DNA from: JBPCRW01 sp050996405
GTDB lineage: Bacteria > Acidobacteriota > Blastocatellia > Pyrinomonadales > Pyrinomonadaceae
Direction of reading: 5' to 3'
Assembly: GCA_050996405.1 (NCBI GenBank)
Contig: JBPCRW010000262.1
Coordinates: forward strand, 1 to 17,455
Length of the DNA: 17,455 nt
Positions within the stretch are counted from its first letter, which is position 1, and each line of letters starts with the position of its first letter. Positions 7,501 through 13,649 of the stretch are shown here, in pieces. Under the pieces are notes generated by a model. The model searched no databases. It worked only from the letters and a program-made list of their open reading frames with translations, and was not told where the DNA came from. Position numbers and translations under genes: made by a program.

Positions 7501-7829
7501 TAGGCGCAAGTTTGGGCGGCGTGACGAGCATTCATACAGCTTTAAAGTATCCAGAAATTTTCTCGAAAATCGGCGGGCAGAGTTCTTCGTTTTGGATTGA
7601 TAATGAACGGGTCGTCAAAGAATTGGAAACGCTCGATGCAGCGGAAAATAAATTCAGATTTTATTTTGACACGGGAACGCTCGAAGGCGCGGGCGACGAC
7701 CGAAAAGCCGTCGAGATTTTAAAGAACAAAGGCTTTGATGTGAGCTACGAAGAACGCGAAACGGGTCATAATTGGACTGCTTGGCGCGACCGTCTGGCGG
7801 ATGCTTTCATCGCGCTGTGGAATAATTGA
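4440..7829 (+). CDS. Secreted GH15 glucoamylase fused to a CBM48-like domain and a C-terminal esterase (CE1/Fes-like)
   Basis: The N-terminal part should release glucose from the non-reducing ends of starch or maltodextrins. I chose ATG 4440 (1129 residues) because upstream sequence is GH13 remnant in another frame; an upstream ATG at 4317 is possible. Residues 1-44 form a long signal peptide with core LWLIIFCFPTLAQ. About 52-285 is the glucodextranase-type N-terminal beta domain (WFTLAEGVMTEVYYPDV). About 315-755 is the GH15 (alpha/alpha)6 domain with GGGYHLVWSRDLYEV, putative acid Glu at 469/470 in RWEEKSGYSPST and base Glu703 in GLMIPEQIWD. About 815-900 is a CBM48-like domain (IEIVGDFTGWQPKGL). 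About 915-1129 is an esterase fold with Ser1024 in ILGASLGG, likely Asp1077 and His1110 in ETGHNW. The esterase substrate is unknown. Codon style changes in internal patches. Confidence 0.93.
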   Translation: MKRDFYSIKKTRFANKISGLNQNLSVSICVHLWLIIFCFPTLAQTLASGAPGKDAQWATAGKQAIGTSASLESKIWFTLAEGVMTEVYYPDVTTANVHLLQFIVVNPKTRRVETERDDANHEIKVLRPDSLTFQQTNSAKSGEWKITKTYTTDIERDSVLINVQLQTKNKNLNLYVYYDPSLGNRGMGDYASFKFATDDPKGFFTTEKAKPSVSSVIAFSSEISEQTNGFYQISDGLEQLKQNGKIVNRYDKASNGNVVQMAKISSPLRFTTVLSFAENSPKAWANSRMSLNKSFAKCLAEYEKGWADYVKTLPRVAPKYQAQFNMAAMVLKAQEDKTVRGANVASLTIPWGGGKNANEDVGGGYHLVWSRDLYEVVTAYMALGDTAAANRALDFLFNVQQKPDGSFPQNSWLDGKKGWGSLQLDEVAYPLILAYQLKRFDKQIYENHVKKAADFLVKTGPKTPQERWEEKSGYSPSTIAAEIAGLVCAAEIAKRNDDETSANLYLKTADDWQANIEKWTATKTGKYGDGNYYIRLTENGKPDAGEKIVLNNGAGTFDEREIVDAGFLELVRLGIKSPDDPLIQKSLKVVDQILKVNTPNGEAFYRYNHDGYGEMDDGRRWNFDGKYIGKGRLWALLAGERGEYELAVASLNETKIEIDSKGNTNATQKDFDKLAANTFYLKKAEQRLNSMLGFANEGLMIPEQIWDKSEVPKTIDKEFIPELKFGEGTGSATPLAWSMAQFIRLAVNLQAGRNLETPDVVYNRYIRKDSHRLAANSQQESTQSITADTNWDELKNLPKQSIDNFKVISFNPKIAKTSVTFIYSGEGKDIEIVGDFTGWQPKGLKFVNGKITLPFAPTARAEYKFIVDGKWITDPLNPNKIDNGVGGENSFFTMSDYKPTVWDKETNGSAKIDTLEIDSKIYGKRAIKVYQPLINSNEKLPTLYLQDGTDYINRARAIQIQQNLVKAGKIKPFIMVFVDYKDRLKEYWASDDYAKFLATEVVPAIDAKYNTIKSRDGRAILGASLGGVTSIHTALKYPEIFSKIGGQSSSFWIDNERVVKELETLDAAENKFRFYFDTGTLEGAGDDRKAVEILKNKGFDVSYEERETGHNWTAWRDRLADAFIALWNN

Positions 7830-7900
7830 AAGCAGGCAAACGCGAAGAAAGGCAAAAAGCAAAATTTATAAAAACGGAATAATTATAACTTTATCTGAAT

Positions 7901-8848
7901 ATGAATAAAGATGTCATCTTAGCCGCGGATTTGGGCGGAACGAATTTGCGAATGGCGGCGGTTGACCGCGAAGGGAAAATTTTATATCGCACGAAACGCG
8001 AAACTCCGCGCGGTGAACGAGCCGGAGAAATTATTCGGGCGATTGTCCAGACCGCCGCCGAATGCCGCGAAAAATGCAGCGGTTTTCACGTTGCGGCAAT
8101 TTCAGCCGCTGTTCCCGGCACGGTCAAAGTTTGCGACGGCGTGGTTATGAAAGCTCCGAATTTGCCTGCTCTGAATGGTTTTCGGATAACCGCCGCGCTT
8201 GAAAATGAACTTGGCATTAAAGCCTTTCTCGAAAACGACGCGACCGCTGCCGCCGTCGGCGAAAACTGGCTCGGCGCATCGAAAGATTTTGCAAATTCGA
8301 TTTGTGTGACGCTCGGCACGGGTATCGGCGGCGGAATTATCATCGACGGAAAAATTTTGCGCGGCGTTGACGGAACGGCGGGAGAAATCGGGCATATTTG
8401 CGTCGAACCGTTCGGTGCGCCGTGCGGCTGCGGCTCGCGCGGCTGCGTCGAGCAATATTCGTCGGCGACGGCAATCGTCCGTTTGGCGAGAGAATTGGAA
8501 GCGCAATATCCGAAATCCGTTTTGAACGGCAAAACGCATTTTGATGCCCGCGAAGTTTTCCTAGCCGGAATAAACGGCGACGAACTGGCGTTGGAAGTTT
8601 TCCGGCAAATGGGTTTTTATCTCGGCATCGCTCTGGCGAGTTTGATAAATGTTTTAAATCCTGAAGTCATCGTGATTGGCGGGGGCGCGGCGGCGGGCTG
8701 GAAATTTTTTATGCCGCACACGCGGGAAACGATTTTTCAGAGAGCTTATCATGAACCGGCGGAACGGGCGAAAATAGTGCGCGCCGGACTGGGCGACGAT
8801 GCCGGAATTCTCGGCGCGGCGCATTGCGCTTTCGAGTTCACAAAGTAA
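7901..8848 (+). CDS. ROK-family glucokinase
   Basis: This enzyme phosphorylates glucose to glucose 6-phosphate with ATP in the cytoplasm, the step that follows glucose release by the GH15 enzyme and MalQ upstream. The 315-residue protein has the ATP phosphate-binding motif DLGGTNLR (10-17), catalytic Asp113 in FLENDATAA, the second nucleotide motif GTGIGGGIIIDG, and the ROK sugar/zinc segment GEIGHICVEP with His165 and zinc-binding cysteines 175, 177 and 182 in CGCGSRGCVEQY. Unlike the ROK repressor remnant at 1234 it has no DNA-binding domain, so it is an enzyme. It follows the GH15 gene by 71 bases on the same strand and may share its transcript. Specificity for glucose rather than another hexose such as N-acetylmannosamine is inferred from family and context. 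There is no clear Shine-Dalgarno sequence. Confidence 0.93.
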   Translation: MNKDVILAADLGGTNLRMAAVDREGKILYRTKRETPRGERAGEIIRAIVQTAAECREKCSGFHVAAISAAVPGTVKVCDGVVMKAPNLPALNGFRITAALENELGIKAFLENDATAAAVGENWLGASKDFANSICVTLGTGIGGGIIIDGKILRGVDGTAGEIGHICVEPFGAPCGCGSRGCVEQYSSATAIVRLARELEAQYPKSVLNGKTHFDAREVFLAGINGDELALEVFRQMGFYLGIALASLINVLNPEVIVIGGGAAAGWKFFMPHTRETIFQRAYHEPAERAKIVRAGLGDDAGILGAAHCAFEFTK

Positions 8849-8883
8849 TTTATGTCAGTTTTGGATAAGCCGAAACAGAGAAA

Positions 8884-8960
8884 TGATAGCCACAAAAGGA
8901 CACAAAATTCACAAAAAACACTTTTTCTTTTGGGTTTTTTGTGTCTTTTTGTGGCTATCG
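8884..8960. repeat. Long inverted repeat between convergent genes, possible bidirectional terminator
   Basis: TGATAGCCACAAAAGGACAC at 8884-8903 and the following A-rich bases are nearly the reverse complement of 8935-8960 (TTTTTTGTGTCTTTTTGTGG onward, ending CTATCG). The stem is about 24 base pairs with few mismatches and a loop of roughly 27 bases. The CCACAAAAAGACACAAAA wording is a third member of the word-like hairpin class in this window. It sits between the convergent glucokinase and serA genes, where a hairpin could stop transcription from both sides. Confidence 0.75.
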
Positions 8961-8974
8961 TTTCTTAATTGATG

Positions 8975-10210
8975 TTAATAAACCATCCGCGTTTTTATCG
9001 TTCCTTTGACGCTTTTCAGAATAGACAACGCTTCTCTGGAAAGCCGCGTGTCAACGTCCAGAATTACGTAGCCGATTTCGTCGTTGGTTTTCAGATATTG
9101 ACCGAGAATATTGATTCCGCGCTCCGATAATTTCGAGTTGATTTCCGAAAGAACGCCGGGAATGTTTTGGTGGATATGCAGAATTCGGTGCGTTTTGTCC
9201 TGCGGCGAAAGATTGACGGGCGGGACGGTATGCGAGCCGTTTGACGCGCCGAGTTCGAGATAATTTATCAATTTTGAAGTGACATCCAAACCGATATTCG
9301 CCTGCGCTTCTTCGGTCGAGCCGCCGATGTGCGGAGTTAAAATCACATTCGGCAGATTTTGCAGGACGGTTGAAAATTCGTCGCCGTTTTTTTCAGGTTC
9401 GCGCGGGAAAACATCAATTGCCGCGCCGCCGATAATTCCGCCTTCGATACAATTTTTCAAGGCTTCCAAATCCACTACATCGCCGCGGCTGTAGTTGATA
9501 AAAATACTTCCTTTCCGCATCGCCGACAGCGTTTTCGCGTTAATCATATCGCGCGTCGTCGCATCCGACGGAACGTGCAGAGTGACAATCTCCGAATACG
9601 CTAAAAGCTCGCGCAAATCGCGGATTTGTTTGGCGTTGCCGTGCGGTAGTTTCGTTAAAACGTCGTAATAAATGACGTTCATTCCCAAGGCTTCCGCCAT
9701 TACCGAAACCTGCGAGCCGATGTTTCCGTAACCGATAATTCCCAAAGTTTTGCCGCGTAGTTCAAACGCTCCTTTAGCTTCTTTGAGCCAGATTCCGCGA
9801 TGCGCCGCCACGTTTTTATCCGTAATTTTGCGAATCAGCATCACGCACAAACCGATAACGAGTTCGGCAACCGAGCGCGTGTGTGAATAAGGCGCGTTAA
9901 AAACGGCAACACCTTTTTCAGTCGCCGATTTCAAATCAACCTGATTAACGCCGATACAAAAACAGCCGATTGCCAAAAGTTTTTCGGCGTTGGCTAAAAT
10001 ATTTTCGGTAATTCGCGTTTTTGAACGGATTCCTAACAGATGAACGTTTTTGATAGCTTTCGCCAGTTCCGCTTCGCTCAACGCGCCGGAAATTCTTTTG
10101 ATTTCGTGATAGTCCCGCTCCTGAAATTCGGCAACCGCCGAATCGGAAATATTTTCAAGCAGCAGAATTTTGATTTTGCCGCGCGGGTAAGATGTTTCTT
10201 CGGATTTCAT
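8975..10210 (-). CDS. serA: D-3-phosphoglycerate dehydrogenase (E. coli SerA type, with ACT domain)
   Basis: SerA oxidises 3-phosphoglycerate to 3-phosphohydroxypyruvate with NAD, the first step of serine biosynthesis, in the cytoplasm. The chosen ATG at 10210 gives 411 residues, matching the usual short-form length of about 410, and KIKILLLENIS aligns with the E. coli N-terminus; a GTG at 10252 would add 14 unlikely residues. Visible landmarks are AIGCFCIGVNQVDL, FNAPYSHTRSVAELV, the NAD-binding GIIGYGNIG (157-165), catalytic Arg242 in NYSRGDVVD, Glu271 in DVFPREPE, and His294 in LTPHIGGS. The C-terminal ACT domain (about 342-411, HIHQNIPGVLSEIN) is the serine feedback site in the E. coli enzyme. 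It lies downstream of the alcohol dehydrogenase unit but a probable terminator separates them, so it is likely transcribed on its own. Confidence 0.96.
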   Translation of the reverse strand: MKSEETSYPRGKIKILLLENISDSAVAEFQERDYHEIKRISGALSEAELAKAIKNVHLLGIRSKTRITENILANAEKLLAIGCFCIGVNQVDLKSATEKGVAVFNAPYSHTRSVAELVIGLCVMLIRKITDKNVAAHRGIWLKEAKGAFELRGKTLGIIGYGNIGSQVSVMAEALGMNVIYYDVLTKLPHGNAKQIRDLRELLAYSEIVTLHVPSDATTRDMINAKTLSAMRKGSIFINYSRGDVVDLEALKNCIEGGIIGGAAIDVFPREPEKNGDEFSTVLQNLPNVILTPHIGGSTEEAQANIGLDVTSKLINYLELGASNGSHTVPPVNLSPQDKTHRILHIHQNIPGVLSEINSKLSERGINILGQYLKTNDEIGYVILDVDTRLSREALSILKSVKGTIKTRMVY

Positions 10211-10248
10211 AAAAATAGTGGCAGCGAATAATTCTCGAAAATGCGGAA

Positions 10249-10271
10249 ACACGCACTAAGTAAGTGTGTTT
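10249..10271 (-). promoter_or_regulatory. Imperfect inverted repeat upstream of serA
   Basis: ACACGCACT (10249-10257) and AGTGTGTTT (10263-10271) form arms with two mismatches around a 5-base centre, starting 39 bases upstream of the chosen serA start. It could be an operator or a small leader hairpin. No clear promoter boxes can be assigned with confidence. Confidence 0.25.
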
Positions 10272-10345
10272 AATTTATCACCACGTCTTTACTTCGCGCG
10301 GGCTTCTGCAATAAATGATAATTCTAAAAACGTTTTCGTCAAATA

Positions 10346-10371
10346 GAAAAGGCGACTTTTGCGAGCCGCCT
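10346..10371 (-). terminator. Rho-independent terminator after the alcohol dehydrogenase gene
   Basis: Read on the - strand, AGGCGGCT, a 6-base loop and AGTCGCCT form an 8-base-pair stem with one G-T pair, followed directly by TTTTC. It lies 28 bases past the stop of the zinc alcohol dehydrogenase and ends that three-gene unit before serA. Confidence 0.65.
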
Positions 10372-10398
10372 GAAAATGAATTTCTGATTATGCGTGTT

Positions 10399-11571
10399 TT
10401 ATGGTTTCAGCACAACCTTGCGCCAATCGTTTTTGTCATCGTGAAAGTTTTTGTAAGCCTCCGGCGCGTCGTCAATTTTCAGACGATGCGAGATGACAAA
10501 CGACGGGTCAATTTTGCCTTCTTCAACCGCCGAAAGAAGCTGCGGCATATATTTGTGCATATTCGTCTGCCCCATTTTGAACGTCAATCCTTTGCCGAAC
10601 GCCGCGCCCATCGGAAATTTATCCAGAAATCCGCCATACACGCCCGGTATGGAAACCGTGCCGCCCTTGCGACAGCAGTAAATCGCCTGCCGCAGCGCGT
10701 GCGGTCGGTCGGTCGCTAAATAAACCGCCGCTTTTACACGGTCTAAAATCGCGTCGGGCGAAGTGCCGTGCGATTCGAGTCCGACGCAATCAATGCACGA
10801 ATCGGGTCCGCGCCCGCCGGTCAATTCCTTCAAACGCTCATAAACATCTTCGTCGTCAAAATTTATCGTCGTCAGATTTTCGTTTTCCTGTTCGGCTAAA
10901 TCCAGACGCTCTTTGATTTGGTCGATGACGATAACTTTCTCCGCGCCGAGCATAAACGCCGATTTTATCGCAAACTGCCCGACGGGACCCGCGCCCCAAA
11001 TCGCTACCGTGTCGCCTTCGTGAATATTGCAATTTTCCGCCGCCTGATAGCCGGTTGGAAAAATATCCGACAAAAATAAAACCTTTTCGTCGTCGAGCGA
11101 ATCGGGAATTTTCAGCGCGCCGACATCTGCAAACGGAACGCGCGCGTATTCGGCTTGACCGCCCGCAAAACCGCCCATCATATGCGAATAGCCGAACATT
11201 CCCGCGCCGGTAAAGCCGTAAAGTTTTTCGGCTGTCTCCGGTGTCGGGTTCGAGTTGTCGCAAGCTGACCATAAATCGCGTTTGCAGTAAAAACAATTTC
11301 CGCAGGCGATTGTAAAAGGTATCACCACGCGGTCGCCTTTTTTCAGATTCGTGACATCTTTTCCCGTCTCGACGACCTCGCCCATAAACTCGTGACCGAG
11401 AATATCACCGGCTTTCATCGTCGGAATATAGCCGTCGTATAAATGCAAATCCGAGCCGCAAATAGCGGTTGACGAAATTTTCAAAATCGCGTCGCGTGAA
11501 TTTAGAATCTTCGGGTCAGGCACGTTTTCGACGCGGACATCGTGCTTGCCGTTCCATGTAACTGCTTTCAT
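10399..11571 (-). CDS. Zinc-dependent alcohol dehydrogenase, glutathione-independent formaldehyde dehydrogenase-like
   Basis: This is a medium-chain dehydrogenase/reductase that oxidises an alcohol or aldehyde with NAD(P); the actual substrate cannot be told from sequence. The 390 residues and general layout match the formaldehyde dehydrogenase-like branch. Catalytic zinc ligands are Cys38 in AICGSDLH, His60-Glu61 in LGHEFMGEV and probably Asp169 in LSDIFPTGY. The structural zinc site is Cys90, 93, 96 and 104 in ACGNCFYCKRDLWSAC. The Rossmann motif is GAGPVG (193-198) and the following acidic residue (VIVIDQ) suggests NAD preference. The ATG follows GGGAGA at a reasonable distance. It is the last gene of the SDR, SRPBCC, alcohol dehydrogenase unit and is followed by a terminator hairpin. 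A role in aldehyde detoxification or lipid turnover is only a guess. Confidence 0.92.
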   Translation of the reverse strand: MKAVTWNGKHDVRVENVPDPKILNSRDAILKISSTAICGSDLHLYDGYIPTMKAGDILGHEFMGEVVETGKDVTNLKKGDRVVIPFTIACGNCFYCKRDLWSACDNSNPTPETAEKLYGFTGAGMFGYSHMMGGFAGGQAEYARVPFADVGALKIPDSLDDEKVLFLSDIFPTGYQAAENCNIHEGDTVAIWGAGPVGQFAIKSAFMLGAEKVIVIDQIKERLDLAEQENENLTTINFDDEDVYERLKELTGGRGPDSCIDCVGLESHGTSPDAILDRVKAAVYLATDRPHALRQAIYCCRKGGTVSIPGVYGGFLDKFPMGAAFGKGLTFKMGQTNMHKYMPQLLSAVEEGKIDPSFVISHRLKIDDAPEAYKNFHDDKNDWRKVVLKP

Positions 11572-11655
11572 TTTATAATTTCTCCCTTGCTCGAAAAGAG
11601 AAACAACCGGCGGCGAAACTCACGTCAATTGTTTCCTGCTCCGTTGTTATGATTT

Positions 11656-12435
11656 TTACGCGGACGCAGTTTTCACCTTTGGTTCGCGTCCCGAACTTTG
11701 TCCTTCGATTGTCATAATCGTTCCCGATTCCATCAATTGTTTTAATCGCCGCAAATCTTCCGCGACTTGTTTTTCCGGTTCTTCACCGAATATCTTAGCG
11801 ACCATCGCGCCGATTTTTCCGGCGGGCGGCGCATACGTCAGCATAACTTTGACTTCCGTTCCTCTATCGGAAGTCGGCAAAAATTCGACGACACCGGAAT
11901 TTGGAATGTCCGAATTTTCAATCGATTTCCAGCCGATTCGCTCGTTTTCGTGGTCGCTCGTCACTTCCGCCGTCCATTCAACCGACGCGCCGAACGGTGC
12001 TTTCGCCTTCCATTGCGAACGTTTATCGTCAATCTTTTTGACTGATTCGAGATGCGTCATAAACTGCGGCAGATTTTCAAAATTGCGCCAAAACCCATAA
12101 ATTTCTGCCGGTGATTTATTTATCGTGACGGTTTTCGTCACGTGAACCGGACTGCTCAGCCAACTATTTTGATAAGGCGATTTTTCGTCCCTTTGCCCGT
12201 AACTCGTATCAATATCGAGCGCGTCATAAACGCTGCAATGTCCGGTCGCGCCGCGAAAAGCCAGCCCGCTGCCTAACAGCGAAAGTATAATTCCGGCTTT
12301 ATCGCGCCGCATTAAACCGTAAGCTATCAACGCGCCGCCGCCGACGGTCGAAGCAATTCGCTCGTTCGCGCCGATATTTGTTTTAAGATTCGTTAAGTTT
12401 TCAACAATTGGATTTTTCTTTTCAGTCGATTCCAT
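11656..12435 (-). CDS. DUF2892-like membrane segment fused to an SRPBCC (polyketide cyclase/dehydrase-type) domain
   Basis: Residues about 25-66 (ERIASTVGGGALIAYGLMRR, then IILSLLGSGLAFRGATGHC) are two short hydrophobic segments of the DUF2892 type, likely a membrane hairpin. Residues about 97-240 are an SRPBCC helix-grip domain beginning at VTKTVTINKSPAEIYGFWRN, with FENLPQFMTHLESVKKIDD and ERIGWKSIENSDIPNSG typical of the cyclase/dehydrase subgroup, which folds around a hydrophobic ligand pocket. The C-terminus is charged and Lys-rich. No enzymatic activity can be assigned; it may bind a lipid or hydrophobic molecule at the membrane. The ATG is preceded by AGGGG at good spacing. It lies between an SDR and an alcohol dehydrogenase on the same strand, consistent with one transcript. 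Confidence 0.88.
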   Translation of the reverse strand: MESTEKKNPIVENLTNLKTNIGANERIASTVGGGALIAYGLMRRDKAGIILSLLGSGLAFRGATGHCSVYDALDIDTSYGQRDEKSPYQNSWLSSPVHVTKTVTINKSPAEIYGFWRNFENLPQFMTHLESVKKIDDKRSQWKAKAPFGASVEWTAEVTSDHENERIGWKSIENSDIPNSGVVEFLPTSDRGTEVKVMLTYAPPAGKIGAMVAKIFGEEPEKQVAEDLRRLKQLMESGTIMTIEGQSSGREPKVKTASA

Positions 12436-12478
12436 AAATAACCCCTTTTTCTAAATCATCGTTATAAATTTTTGCCAT

Positions 12479-13522
12479 TCAAGCGATTTGCTCTCCAGGT
12501 TTTAATTCGTTGTTTCGCGCCGACGCTTTGTCGAGCGTCGCCGTTAAAAATGACGGCGCGAATATCGAAGTGCTTTCCTTGCCGGTCGCGTGTCCGGTTT
12601 CGATTCCGCCCGCGCCGGGTAAAATCTGACTAACCAAAGCCGAAACTTCGGCAACCAGTTCGGGCAGCAAAGTATTTGCTTTCGCCGCCGCTTGCGCCTG
12701 CACGGAAATAATCGCTTCGGCATCGCCGCGTCTCGTCGCTTCGACAATTTTTTTAGCGGCTTTTTCCGCGCTGACGGATGTAAAAGGCAAGGCGTTCATC
12801 GTGCTGAACAGTGCAAATTCCAATTGATTCTTGCCTTTAAAAATCGCGTTGACGTGGCTTCCGGTTCGCATCAAACCCGGACAAACCGTCGTCACAAAAA
12901 TGTTTTCTTTGGCGAGTTCGACGCGCATCGCGCCCGACAAACCGACGAGCGCGAATTTGCTGGCGCAATACGGCGCGAGATGCGGAACAGCGACTTTCCC
13001 GCCGATTGACGAGATATTAACGATGCGCCCCGCGCCCTGTTTTTTCATTTGCGGAATTGCGGCTCGCATCATATAAAACGCGCCCCAGAAATGAACCGCC
13101 ATCGCGTCTTCAAAATCTTTCTGCGTCTGGTCTTCGAGTGGTCCAACCTGAATCACGCCCGCATTATTGACCAGAACATCGATTTGCCCGAAATGATTTA
13201 TCACATCTTCGACAAAATTATTAACCTGATTTTGGTCGCGCACATCGCACGCGCCGGAAAAAACTTCCGCGTCGTTTGACTGCAAATCCTGTTTCGCTCT
13301 TTCCAATTCTTCGGCATTCCTGGCGCAAATTGCGACTTTTGCCCTTTCACGCGCAAAGGAGCGAGCCAAAACCAAACCCAGCCCGCGCGAGCCGCCCGTA
13401 ATCAACACAACTTTATTCTTGAAATCGGTTTGTCGGCGAGATTTTCCCATCATCGCCAATGTCGCCAGCGCGCCGATACCGAGAACCGCGCCGACTAAAA
13501 GATTATTTCCCCTTTCCGCCAC
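12479..13522 (-). CDS. Membrane-anchored short-chain dehydrogenase/reductase (SDR)
   Basis: This classical SDR oxidoreductase should use NAD(P)H; its substrate is unknown. I chose GTG 13522 (347 residues): a GGAGG at 13534-13538 precedes it, whereas a TTG at 13540 overlaps that GGAGG and is unlikely to be the start. Residues about 7-25 (LLVGAVLGIGALATLAMMG) form an N-terminal membrane anchor followed by basic residues, placing the catalytic domain in the cytoplasm. The Rossmann motif TGGSRGLG begins at 42, NNAG is at 119-122, and the catalytic Ser172, Tyr185 and Lys189 lie in NISSIGG and YCASK. ICARN after strand 2 carries an Arg, which favours NADP. The C-terminal extension of about 90 residues beyond the fold is Ala-rich. 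It is the first gene of the three-gene unit. Confidence 0.92.
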   Translation of the reverse strand: MAERGNNLLVGAVLGIGALATLAMMGKSRRQTDFKNKVVLITGGSRGLGLVLARSFARERAKVAICARNAEELERAKQDLQSNDAEVFSGACDVRDQNQVNNFVEDVINHFGQIDVLVNNAGVIQVGPLEDQTQKDFEDAMAVHFWGAFYMMRAAIPQMKKQGAGRIVNISSIGGKVAVPHLAPYCASKFALVGLSGAMRVELAKENIFVTTVCPGLMRTGSHVNAIFKGKNQLEFALFSTMNALPFTSVSAEKAAKKIVEATRRGDAEAIISVQAQAAAKANTLLPELVAEVSALVSQILPGAGGIETGHATGKESTSIFAPSFLTATLDKASARNNELKPGEQIA

Positions 13523-13533
13523 GATAGAATTTT

Positions 13534-13553
13534 CCTCCAATCGTATTGATACG
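13534..13553 (-). promoter_or_regulatory. Shine-Dalgarno that decides the SDR start, with a small palindrome beside it
   Basis: On the - strand GGAGG lies at 13538-13534, 11 bases before the GTG at 13522. Just upstream is the palindrome CGTATTGATACG (13542-13553, arms CGTAT/ATACG), which could be an operator or could affect translation start. The palindrome is short enough to be chance. Confidence 0.4.
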
Positions 13554-13649
13554 AAACATAAATTCTTGAATGTGAAATTTAGAGCAAAGATTGTGCCGCG
13601 CTAATTATGGGATGAAGAAAGGCTGAAAGAAAAAAGCGAGGGCGGATAT

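Noticed and set aside
8086..8539. Long - strand open frames inside the glucokinase gene
   Set aside because: They are shadows of a well-supported ROK kinase with all its motifs; the GC-rich codons keep the opposite strand open and the translations look like no family.
10856..11296. A 146-residue frame overlapping the alcohol dehydrogenase in another - frame
   Set aside because: Arg/Ser-rich shadow translation without recognisable motifs; the zinc dehydrogenase frame is complete and conserved.
13538..13540. TTG start for the SDR giving 353 residues
   Set aside because: The TTG overlaps the GGAGG that best serves as the Shine-Dalgarno sequence; the GTG at 13522 follows that GGAGG and leads straight into the membrane anchor.
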